A DNA stretch of 5,340 nucleotides. Source: Betaproteobacteria bacterium. Lineage in GTDB: Bacteria > Pseudomonadota > Gammaproteobacteria > Burkholderiales > SG8-39. The stretch covers positions 1 through 5,340 of the forward strand of contig JAABRB010000258.1 of assembly GCA_011391185.1 (NCBI GenBank). Direction: 5' to 3'. The notes beneath the pieces are model-generated. The model did no database searches, had not been told where the DNA came from, and saw only the letters and a program-made list of their open reading frames with translations. The translations under genes and the position numbers were made by a program. Below, one piece after another: positions 1 to 4,627 of this stretch; position 1 is the stretch's first letter, and each line of letters opens with the position of its first letter.

Positions 1-38
1 CAAGCGGGCCACCGCCTCCTGAGGCCGACCGCACCGAG

Positions 39-380
39 TCAGCGAGCCAGCTTCAGGAGCCGATCCTCCCACTCGCCGCGGCTGAAATTCATGATTCGCA
101 ATGGTTCGCCAGGGGTCCAGCTGATATCGAAGACCACCAGCGGCGGCGCGACGACGAGCCGGTAGCGTCCCTGCCAGTCGGGGCGCCTGGGGATCTCCGA
201 GGCAAGCACGACTTCCACGGGTAGCGTCTCCGGCAGGTCCGGGCCGGTACAGCGGACCTCGAATTTCATTCCGTTCGGCGTCCGGGTCTCGAACCGCCAC
301 GCGTCACGGTCCGGATTTCCGGCGTCCGCGACGCGCGTCCCGTCGCGCGCGAGGACACGCAATGCGGCCTCGCCCAGCAC
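39..380 (-). CDS. Hypothetical protein, 113 aa
   Basis: I do not recognise this protein. It is a compact soluble polypeptide with no signal peptide, membrane segment or cysteine cluster (one Cys only). The N-terminus is Ala/Leu-rich and probably helical. The rest reads as alternating strands (WRFETRT, MKFEVRC, VEVVLASEI, YRLVVAPPLVVFDISW), ending in a charged helix-like tail. The start is GTG at 378-380. No ATG, GTG or TTG lies further upstream in frame before the stop codon at 492-494, and no clear Shine-Dalgarno site precedes the GTG, so the start is uncertain. It lies 64 bp downstream of the iron-sulfur gene on the same strand, so co-transcription is likely and a functional link possible. 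That link is inference from position only. Confidence 0.6.
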   Translation of the reverse strand: MLGEAALRVLARDGTRVADAGNPDRDAWRFETRTPNGMKFEVRCTGPDLPETLPVEVVLASEIPRRPDWQGRYRLVVAPPLVVFDISWTPGEPLRIMNFSRGEWEDRLLKLAR

Positions 381-444
381 CGCCAGCGCCGGCGGCGTGC
401 GGGTCGAGCGCCCTTCGGCCTCGATGTTGCGATAGGAATGCGCG

Positions 445-1371
445 CTAACGCTCTCCTTTGGGGGTTTTATAGCCCTCCTCCTTCCGGATCTTCATGTACC
501 GGCGGAACATGTCGCGTTTCGGCGCGTCGCCGTTTTCCTTGTAGATGTAGGGGCATACATCGATGCAGATGTGGCAATAGGACTCGCGAAAACGGGAGAT
601 GGGGTAGCACTTGTCGATGTCGATCAGCCAGCGCTTGATCCCCTCGGTCACGATGTAGTCGTCCGGCACGGCGTCGCCGGGGCAATTGTTGCGGCACAGA
701 TTGCAGTTCATGCAGTAGTCCTGCACGCCGAACTCGCGCGGCTGGTCGTAAGCGACCGGCAGATCGGTGGTCACGAACCCCGGCCGGAAATTGGCGCCGA
801 GCTCCGGATGGATCAGGCTGCCGTGGCGGCCGAGCTCGCCGAACCCCACCTGGTGGAAGACCGGAATCGCCTGGATCTGGAACGAGCCGTTGTGGTGCGC
901 CACCGCCGGGTAGCCCAGCTCTTCCCGGATCTGCCGCGCGAGCTCGGTGGCGACGTCCGCGCATCGCGCGTACGTACGCATCGCCTCCAGGTCCACGGCG
1001 TCGGGGCTCTCGAGCGCCTTCGCGTAGTCCTCGTAGCAGATGACGGCGATGACGTTCTGGTGCGGGAGATCCACGCCGAGCTCGATGAACTCGGGTCTGA
1101 GCGCCGTCATGCCGACGTCGGCGGCGCCCAACTCGCGTCCGCGGCGCTTGATGTCCTCGTTCATGGCGGCGAGGTCGGTGACCGCGACCCGGTTCGGAGC
1201 GAGGGGCCCGTCGCGCAGCGGAACGAGGTCGTTCCAGTGCTTCATCGCCGCCGCGCGCTCGGGAAACTTGCGCCGCCACAGCGGCACGTCGTCCAACGCG
1301 CGTCGACGCAAGGCGTCGACCAACAGGGCATCCTGCATGCCCTGCTCTCTGATCCAGCTCGTACCGATCAT
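445..1371 (-). CDS. Reductive dehalogenase/QueG-superfamily protein with two [4Fe-4S] clusters
   Basis: This 308-residue soluble protein resembles the core of cobalamin-dependent reductive dehalogenases (RdhA) and their relative epoxyqueuosine reductase (QueG). What is seen: a GFGELGRHGSLIHPELG segment (residues 176-192) followed by VTTDLP (200-205), typical of the corrinoid-binding part of RdhA. Then FGVQDYC with C220, C223, C226, C230-Pro, and KCY (C255) with C266, C269, C273-Pro. Together these are eight cysteines for two ferredoxin-type clusters. It is shorter than usual RdhA (about 450-500 aa) or QueG (about 350 or more). It lacks a twin-arginine signal and the C-terminal reductase module of the catabolic fused enzymes, so it probably acts in the cytoplasm with separate electron donors. 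The start is ATG at 1369-1371, preceded by GAGAGGGAAG at a suitable distance; a TTG five codons upstream lies before that site and is rejected. Substrate unknown; dehalogenation, another reductive step or an electron-transfer role are all open. Confidence 0.8.
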   Translation of the reverse strand: MIGTSWIREQGMQDALLVDALRRRALDDVPLWRRKFPERAAAMKHWNDLVPLRDGPLAPNRVAVTDLAAMNEDIKRRGRELGAADVGMTALRPEFIELGVDLPHQNVIAVICYEDYAKALESPDAVDLEAMRTYARCADVATELARQIREELGYPAVAHHNGSFQIQAIPVFHQVGFGELGRHGSLIHPELGANFRPGFVTTDLPVAYDQPREFGVQDYCMNCNLCRNNCPGDAVPDDYIVTEGIKRWLIDIDKCYPISRFRESYCHICIDVCPYIYKENGDAPKRDMFRRYMKIRKEEGYKTPKGER

Positions 1372-1389
1372 GGGCTTCCCTCTCAATGA
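1372..1389 (-). promoter_or_regulatory. Ribosome binding site of the iron-sulfur gene
   Basis: Read on the minus strand the bases before the ATG are GAGAGGGAAGCCC, a purine-rich Shine-Dalgarno-like stretch about 6-8 nt from the ATG at 1371. It decides for that ATG over the in-frame TTG at 1384-1386. Confidence 0.6.
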
Positions 1390-1413
1390 GGCGCGGTGCG
1401 AATACTAGATTGA

Positions 1414-1431
1414 ACGACGAGTACGACGAGT
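1414..1431. repeat. Perfect tandem 9-bp direct repeat (ACGACGAGT x2)
   Basis: Two adjacent exact copies of ACGACGAGT (ACTCGTCGT on the minus strand) lie in the leader of the iron-sulfur gene, between the predicted promoter and the start codon. The exact head-to-tail arrangement with a 9-bp period could be a regulator site or simple slippage; the sequence alone does not tell. Confidence 0.75.
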
Positions 1432-1449
1432 GACCTGCTTCCCGACGCC

Positions 1450-1477
1450 CGGCGATGTTCGCCGCCGGCCGCGGCCC
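1450..1477. other. GC-rich inverted repeats in the leader of the iron-sulfur gene
   Basis: CGGCGA (1450-1455) and TCGCCG (1459-1464) form a perfect 6-bp stem with a 3-nt loop. Next to it GGCC-GC-GGCC (1467-1476) is a second, short palindrome. Neither is followed by a T-run on the minus strand, so they do not look like an intrinsic terminator for the cupin gene. They would sit in the 5' part of the leader if the promoter at 1485-1513 is used. Confidence 0.5.
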
Positions 1478-1484
1478 TCATGCC

Positions 1485-1513
1485 ACTATAGACTCGCCGC
1501 GCCCGGACGTCAG
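1485..1513 (-). promoter_or_regulatory. Candidate sigma-70 promoter for the iron-sulfur gene
   Basis: On the minus strand CTGACG (1508-1513) is followed after exactly 17 bp by TATAGT (1485-1490). That is 4/6 and 5/6 matches to the -35 and -10 consensus at optimal spacing. The -35 box overlaps the TGA stop of the upstream cupin gene (1510-1512). Initiation would fall near 1478, giving a leader of about 105 nt before the ATG at 1371. Confidence 0.55.
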
Positions 1514-2061
1514 CCGGACGTCGAGTCGTGCTTCGCGACCGCATCGACCAGGATGAACGCGATCAGGCAGGTTTCCTTTCCGCGGTTGGACCAGGCGTGG
1601 TTGGTGCCGCGCTGAACGAGGACATCACCCGCCTTGAGATGCACCTCGCTCTCGTCAAGCAGCATGGTGATCTCGCCCCGCATGACGATCGCGTAGTCGA
1701 CCGAGTCCGTCCGGTGCATGAACGGATGGCGTGCGTTCTCGACCACGGCGTGTGCCGCGCCCATCTCCGCAAACGCGGCCTTGCCATCGAGCGTCTTGAG
1801 CACTTCGGGATCCTCCGGCTCGAACTCGACCACCCGGCAGACCACTCCGCCCCGGGGCGGGTGCAGTACGAACGGGCCGTCGACCGTCTCGGTCGCGCCG
1901 TCGTACTCGGTCGGAACCCGATCGTTCTTCCAGAGATTCGTCAGCGTGACGCCGGGTCGGTTCGGACGCTGCAGGATGTTGGTGGCGAAGCCGTCGACAA
2001 TGCAGACGGCGCGGCCCTGCGCGTCATGACCCGTCACCACCCTGCGGATCTTACTTGCCAT
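1510..2061 (-). CDS. Cupin domain protein, 183 aa
   Basis: This is a single-domain cupin. The C-terminal half carries the conserved beta-barrel motifs: FMHRTDSVDYAIVMRGEI (residues 114-131, motif 1 region, with H116, D122 and E130 as plausible metal ligands) and LKAGDVLVQRGTNHAWSN (142-159, motif 2, with H155). The N-terminal half (1-100) has a conserved-looking stretch with NILQRPNRPGV and HPPRGGVVCRVVEFEP. It matches the general pattern of small bacterial cupins annotated only as cupin domain proteins, so the reaction is unknown; dioxygenase, isomerase or ligand-sensing roles are all known in the superfamily. The chosen ATG at 2059-2061 starts MASKIRRV and is preceded by AAGGGGAA about 9 nt upstream. 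The 33 further residues from a more upstream start look like translated leader. It is followed on the same strand by the iron-sulfur gene after 138 bp. No signal peptide is visible. Confidence 0.85.
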   Translation of the reverse strand: MASKIRRVVTGHDAQGRAVCIVDGFATNILQRPNRPGVTLTNLWKNDRVPTEYDGATETVDGPFVLHPPRGGVVCRVVEFEPEDPEVLKTLDGKAAFAEMGAAHAVVENARHPFMHRTDSVDYAIVMRGEITMLLDESEVHLKAGDVLVQRGTNHAWSNRGKETCLIAFILVDAVAKHDSTSG

Positions 2062-2160
2062 GGATGCATTCCCCTTTCCCCAGCTGCGATGGTCGTGAAT
2101 GGGGGCACGCAGGAACGCGCTTGCCGCGCGAACCGGCCACGCAATCTTTCGAATCAGCAA

Positions 2161-2187
2161 GTTACGAAAAAGCGCACCGTGGTGCGC
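2161..2187 (-). terminator. Intrinsic terminator of the 94-aa gene
   Basis: On the minus strand GCGCACC (2181-2187) and GGTGCGC (2172-2178) form a perfect inverted repeat, realistically a 6-bp stem with a 4-nt loop. It is directly followed by TTTTT (2167-2171) and CG. It begins 4 bp beyond the stop codon of the small gene and separates it from the cupin gene downstream. Confidence 0.75.
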
Positions 2188-2191
2188 CGGA

Positions 2192-2476
2192 TCAGCGGCT
2201 CAAATCGTCGCTGCCGCCATCCGCACCGTGCTCGTGCAGCCATTGATCGAGGTCTTCGGCCTCATCCTCGTCAGGTTCGAGCCACTCGTCGAGCACGCCA
2301 TCGTCCGCGGCAAGCATCGACCGCTTCTCCTGGCCTGCGCCATTCTCCGTGCCGAGGCGCGGCGCGTCGCGTTTTGGAGCGAAGGACTCGTTGGATTGAT
2401 CTTCAGTCGATTTCGCGCGCGATGCGATTCGAGCGCGCGGCGCTGCCGCCGATGCGGCACGCTTGATCTTCCCCAT
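2192..2476 (-). CDS. Small protein with basic N-terminus and acidic C-terminus, 94 aa
   Basis: I do not recognise this family. Residues 1-24 are rich in Lys/Arg/Ala (MGKIKRAASAAAPRARIASR). A polar, low-complexity middle follows. The C-terminal third (about 54-94) is strongly acidic and contains two similar units, VLDEWLEP and DLDQWLHE, that is LD-x-WL twice with a 14-residue offset. No membrane segment, cysteine or signal peptide is present; the N-terminal half is probably disordered. Evidence that it is real: the ATG at 2476 is preceded by GAGGAGG at ideal spacing, third codon positions are GC-rich as in the neighbours, and an intrinsic terminator follows at once. It appears to be a monocistronic gene. 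The charge split and paired LDxWL motifs suggest a protein- or nucleic-acid-binding adaptor, which is inference only. A longer overlapping minus-strand frame (2200-2961) has no such support. Confidence 0.65.
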   Translation of the reverse strand: MGKIKRAASAAAPRARIASRAKSTEDQSNESFAPKRDAPRLGTENGAGQEKRSMLAADDGVLDEWLEPDEDEAEDLDQWLHEHGADGGSDDLSR

Positions 2477-2490
2477 GCGTCCTCCTCACG
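2477..2490 (-). promoter_or_regulatory. Strong Shine-Dalgarno site of the 94-aa gene
   Basis: The minus strand reads TGAGGAGGACGC immediately before the ATG at 2476. AGGAGG with a 5-nt spacer is near-ideal and is the main argument that this small frame is translated. Confidence 0.7.
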
Positions 2491-2632
2491 AGCGTCGGCC
2501 CTGTTCAGGGCGCCTTGTCCTTTTCCGCGCCGCCGATGTTCCGGCGCGCGACCATTGCGCTCAACCTTCTCCGTCTCTGCGAACACTGCGCGAAGCTTGC
2601 GCGAAGATGGTGCCGATCTTTGCGCGCGCGTA

Positions 2633-2644
2633 TTCGTTAACGAA
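2633..2644. repeat. 12-bp perfect palindrome TTCGTTAACGAA
   Basis: TTCGTT/AACGAA is its own reverse complement over 12 bases. It lies in the AT-richer spacer, about 45 bp downstream of the candidate -10 box for the 94-aa gene, so it could be an operator for a dimeric regulator. Function is inferred from symmetry and position alone. Confidence 0.5.
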
Positions 2645-2688
2645 GTCGGAATGCTACTCTCATCTCCGCAACGCAATGCAATCAATTT

Positions 2689-2718
2689 TTTATGCGAACG
2701 ATAATTTTTACCAAACAA
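2689..2718 (-). promoter_or_regulatory. Candidate promoter for the 94-aa gene in an AT-rich island
   Basis: On the minus strand TTGTTT (2713-2718) is followed after 18 bp by CATAAA (2689-2694), within the most AT-rich stretch of the window. Matches are moderate (4/6 at each box) and the leader would be about 205 nt. Other register choices in the same island are almost as good. Confidence 0.3.
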
Positions 2719-2971
2719 GAAACGCGCCAATCGCATCGCACCACTCGGTTTCCGATTCCATCGCGCACCAGCAATGAGACACTGGAGAATATTCGTACCG
2801 TACGGCTGGCCTTTCGACGCGACGAAGCACTCACTCACGTCAACGCTGTCGGTCAATTGAACGCTTATGCCAAAGGCAACTCGCCTGGCATGTATCAGCC
2901 GGATTCGATGCAGCGAAGCGCGCGCGATTGAGTAGATCGCTGAGACGTCAGCACTTTTCATCGGGCGACTC

Positions 2972-3000
2972 CTGCCCGGCCCGGAACCCGCAGGTAGAAT
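2972..3000 (+). promoter_or_regulatory. Candidate dusA promoter with TAGAAT box 5 bp before the ATG
   Basis: TAGAAT (2995-3000) is a 5/6 match to the -10 consensus and ends 5 bp before the ATG at 3006. At 17-bp spacing the -35 position holds CTGCCC (2972-2977), a weak match that is part of a small inverted repeat (CGGGC 2962-2966 / GCCCG 2974-2978). If used, transcription would begin at or next to the start codon and the dusA mRNA would be leaderless, which fits the absence of a Shine-Dalgarno site. Confidence 0.45.
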
Positions 3001-3005
3001 TCGGC

Positions 3006-4001
3006 ATGCACGCGAACGCTTCGCATCGCCTCGCGGTGGCGCCGATGATGGACTGGACGGACCGGCACTGCCGCTTTTTTCATCGACTGCTCACCCGGCG
3101 GACCTGGCTCTACACGGAAATGCTGACCACCGGCGCGCTGCTGCACGGGGAGGTCGCGCGGCACCTCGATTTCGATCCCGCGGAACAGCCTGTTGCGGTG
3201 CAGCTTGGTGGCTCAGAACCCGATGCGCTGGCGGCCTGTGCGCGACTCGCCGAACGTTGGGGCTACGCGGAAATAAATCTCAATTGCGGCTGCCCCTCCG
3301 AGCGGGTGCAGCGCGGCGCATTCGGCGCGTGCCTGATGGCAGAACCGGATCTGGTCGCGGACTGCGTCAAGGCGATGCAGGACGCGGTCTCGATTCCGGT
3401 CACGGTCAAGCATCGCGTCGGAATCGATCGTGTGGAGGACTACGGATTCATGTGTCGGTTCGTCGAGACGCTGGCGCGCGCCGGGTGCCGCACATTCCTG
3501 GTGCATGCCCGCAATGCCTGGCTGAAGGGTCTCTCGCCCAAGGAGAACCGTGAAGTGCCGCCGCTCCGGTACGACATGGTTCACCGCCTGAAGCGCGCGC
3601 TCCCCGGCCTTGAAATCGTGGTGAATGGCGGCATCTCGACGCCGGAAGAGATCGACGGGCACCTCGCCTGCGTAGACGGGGTCATGCTCGGCCGTGCGGC
3701 ATATCACAACCCGTGGTTGCTCGCCGAGTTCGACACGCGCTACTTCGGGGAGCCTGCAATTCCGCGCGCCCGGCTGGACGTGGTCGAGGCAATCGTCCCG
3801 CACGCGGAGCGGCACATCGCCGCGGGCGGCAGCCTCCGCCAGATTACCCGGCACATGGTCGGCCTGTATCACGGCCAGACGGGTGCCAGGGCCTGGCGTC
3901 GCGCGCTTTCCGATGCCGATTGGCTCGCTGCCAACCGACCGGCCGGTCTCGTCGCGCTCGCGCGCCAGACCGACGCCTGCGCGATTCCTCTCGCTGCGTG
4001 A
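3006..4001 (+). CDS. dusA: tRNA-dihydrouridine(20/20a) synthase DusA
   Basis: This cytoplasmic flavoenzyme uses FMN and NADPH to reduce uridine to dihydrouridine at D-loop positions 20 and 20a of tRNA. The 331 residues match the DusA subgroup along their length. LAVAPMMDWTDRHCRFF (residues 9-25) starts the TIM barrel, with LYTEMLTTGALLHG (35-48) after it. EINLNCGCPSERVQRGAFGA (89-108) contains the catalytic cysteine C96. PVTVKHRVGID (131-141) supplies K135, HARNAWLKGLSPKENRE (167-183) is a DusA-specific stretch, and VNGGI (206-210) with GR (229-230) binds the FMN phosphate. The C-terminus (about 250-331) is the helical tRNA-binding domain. Length is normal. The ATG at 3006 places the family's start correctly; the in-frame TTG at 2928 would add 26 residues foreign to the family. 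It is the first gene of the plus-strand pair and lies 110 bp before the Hsp20 gene. No terminator is visible between them. Confidence 0.95.
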   Translation: MHANASHRLAVAPMMDWTDRHCRFFHRLLTRRTWLYTEMLTTGALLHGEVARHLDFDPAEQPVAVQLGGSEPDALAACARLAERWGYAEINLNCGCPSERVQRGAFGACLMAEPDLVADCVKAMQDAVSIPVTVKHRVGIDRVEDYGFMCRFVETLARAGCRTFLVHARNAWLKGLSPKENREVPPLRYDMVHRLKRALPGLEIVVNGGISTPEEIDGHLACVDGVMLGRAAYHNPWLLAEFDTRYFGEPAIPRARLDVVEAIVPHAERHIAAGGSLRQITRHMVGLYHGQTGARAWRRALSDADWLAANRPAGLVALARQTDACAIPLAA

Positions 4002-4021
4002 AAAACGGGTGCGCAGCCCGA

Positions 4022-4106
4022 CACCTTCCTTGATCCGGGTCAATACGCCCGGCGCGCGGCGGTCTATGGTTGTATCGGAAGTTGGTAATCAAGCAGGAAG
4101 GAGGTG
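4022..4106 (+). promoter_or_regulatory. Possible anti-Shine-Dalgarno pairing in the Hsp20 leader
   Basis: CACCTTCCTT (4022-4031) can pair with AAGGAGGTG (4098-4106), the Shine-Dalgarno site of the Hsp20 gene, over nine base pairs with one bulged T (4027). The loop between is about 66 nt and contains smaller GC-rich pairings. RNA thermometers of other Hsp20 genes (ROSE, fourU) work by this kind of masking. However, this does not match those known classes, and it operates only if the transcript starts upstream of 4022. Confidence 0.25.
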
Positions 4107-4107
4107 A
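4098..4107 (+). promoter_or_regulatory. Full-length Shine-Dalgarno site AAGGAGGTGA of the Hsp20 gene
   Basis: Ten consecutive bases match the complement of the 16S rRNA 3' tail, with 4 nt to the ATG at 4112 (7 nt from the GGAGG core). This fixes the start codon and implies very strong initiation when unmasked. Confidence 0.85.
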
Positions 4108-4111
4108 GCGT

Positions 4112-4561
4112 ATGACACGGCAACTCACTCGGTGGAATCCATTCCGCGAAATGGTCCAGTTTCGCCCATGGGGCGGCGCGGATGAGTTCTTGAAGGAATT
4201 CGGCATTCGGCCGGTATGGGCCGGGCTCGAGACCGAGCCGCAGATCAAGGTGGACGTGTCCGAGGACGACGGGGCCTACACGGTGAAAGCCGAGATCCCG
4301 GGTGTCAGGAAAGAGGACATCAACATCTCGATCGAAGGCAACACGGTCGCCATCTCGGCGGAAGTGAAGCAGCAGAAAGAAGAGAAGGAAGGCAAACGGG
4401 TCGTTCGGAGCGAGCGGTACTACGGCAGCGTTTATCGCGGTTTCACACTCGATCACGAAGTGGACGACGCGAAGGCCGACGCCGCTTATGCGGACGGCGT
4501 GCTGACCCTCAGGCTTCCCAAGAAGGCCGGCACCGCTGCGAAGAAGGTTACGGTGAGCTGA
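4112..4561 (+). CDS. hsp20: Hsp20/alpha-crystallin small heat-shock protein, 149 aa
   Basis: This is an ATP-independent cytoplasmic holdase that binds unfolding proteins in oligomers and hands them to DnaK/ClpB-type refolding machines. Residues 1-42 are the variable N-terminal arm with aromatic residues (RWNPFREM, FRPW). The alpha-crystallin domain runs about 43-138: IKVDVSEDDGAYTVKAEIPGVRKEDINISIEGNTVAISAE. It is followed by a Lys/Glu-rich loop (86-97), the ERYYGSVYRGFTL strand and the hallmark AAYADGVLTLRLPKK (124-138). The short tail ends VTV, the counterpart of the I-x-I/V motif that docks into neighbouring subunits. Length is normal. The ATG at 4112 is fixed by an ideal Shine-Dalgarno site; an in-frame upstream start at 4070 would read through that site. 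No clear sigma-32 promoter was found in the 110 bp after dusA. Confidence 0.95.
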   Translation: MTRQLTRWNPFREMVQFRPWGGADEFLKEFGIRPVWAGLETEPQIKVDVSEDDGAYTVKAEIPGVRKEDINISIEGNTVAISAEVKQQKEEKEGKRVVRSERYYGSVYRGFTLDHEVDDAKADAAYADGVLTLRLPKKAGTAAKKVTVS

Positions 4562-4571
4562 GGCCCGCCGC

Positions 4572-4591
4572 CGCGGCGCTCTGGCGCCGCG
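4572..4591. other. GC-rich hairpin after the Hsp20 gene
   Basis: CGCGGCGC (4572-4579) and GCGCCGCG (4584-4591) form a perfect 8-bp stem with a TCTG loop, 10 bp beyond the stop codon. It has no T-run of its own and stands directly before the terminator hairpin. Confidence 0.7.
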
Positions 4592-4592
4592 A

Positions 4593-4625
4593 CCCCGGGG
4601 CGCAACGCCCCGGGGATTTCGTTTT
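4593..4625 (+). terminator. Intrinsic terminator of the Hsp20 gene
   Basis: CCCCGGGGCG (4593-4602), loop CAA, CGCCCCGGGG (4606-4615): a perfect 10-bp GC stem followed by ATTTCGTTTT. On the minus strand the hairpin is not followed by T residues, so it is a plus-strand terminator. It nevertheless sits 3 bp from the end of the convergent gene's zone and could impede that transcript too. Confidence 0.85.
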
Positions 4626-4627
4626 CG

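Larger units (their letters stand above)
2477..3005. other. 529-bp intergenic spacer between divergent genes
   Basis: No convincing gene lies in this stretch. Frames on both strands lack Shine-Dalgarno sites and have compositions unlike the neighbouring proteins. The part around 2635-2800 is clearly richer in A and T than the rest of the window. It holds a 12-bp palindrome, a 9-bp direct repeat (TGCGCGAAG at 2587-2595 and 2598-2606, period 11) and candidate promoter boxes. It should contain the promoters of both the 94-aa gene and dusA. Confidence 0.6.

Noticed and set aside
571..1389. A long plus-strand frame opposite the iron-sulfur gene
   Set aside because: It is an antisense shadow of the GC-rich gene; the minus strand encodes intact Fe-S motifs.
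2116..2130. CGCGC-TTGCC-GCGCG inverted repeat upstream of the cupin gene
   Set aside because: A five-base GC-only stem is expected by chance in this composition.
1528..2466. A 312-codon plus-strand frame opposite the cupin and 94-aa genes
   Set aside because: It is an antisense shadow; it crosses the cupin start, a terminator and part of another gene.
2692..2931. A 79-codon plus-strand frame in the spacer
   Set aside because: There is no Shine-Dalgarno site before its ATG, only T-rich sequence, and it shows no recognisable motif.
2200..2961. A 253-codon open frame on the minus strand spanning the spacer and the 94-aa gene
   Set aside because: It has no ribosome site, its composition is unlike a folded protein, and it overlaps out of frame the better-supported 94-aa gene.
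4008..4022. Small hairpin after dusA with an adjacent A-run, terminator-like on the minus strand
   Set aside because: The stem is only about 4 bp, and no minus-strand gene ends there.
4029..4050. Possible sigma-32 heat-shock promoter (CTTGATC followed by CCCGGCG)
   Set aside because: The downstream box does not resemble CCCCAT and the spacing is poor.
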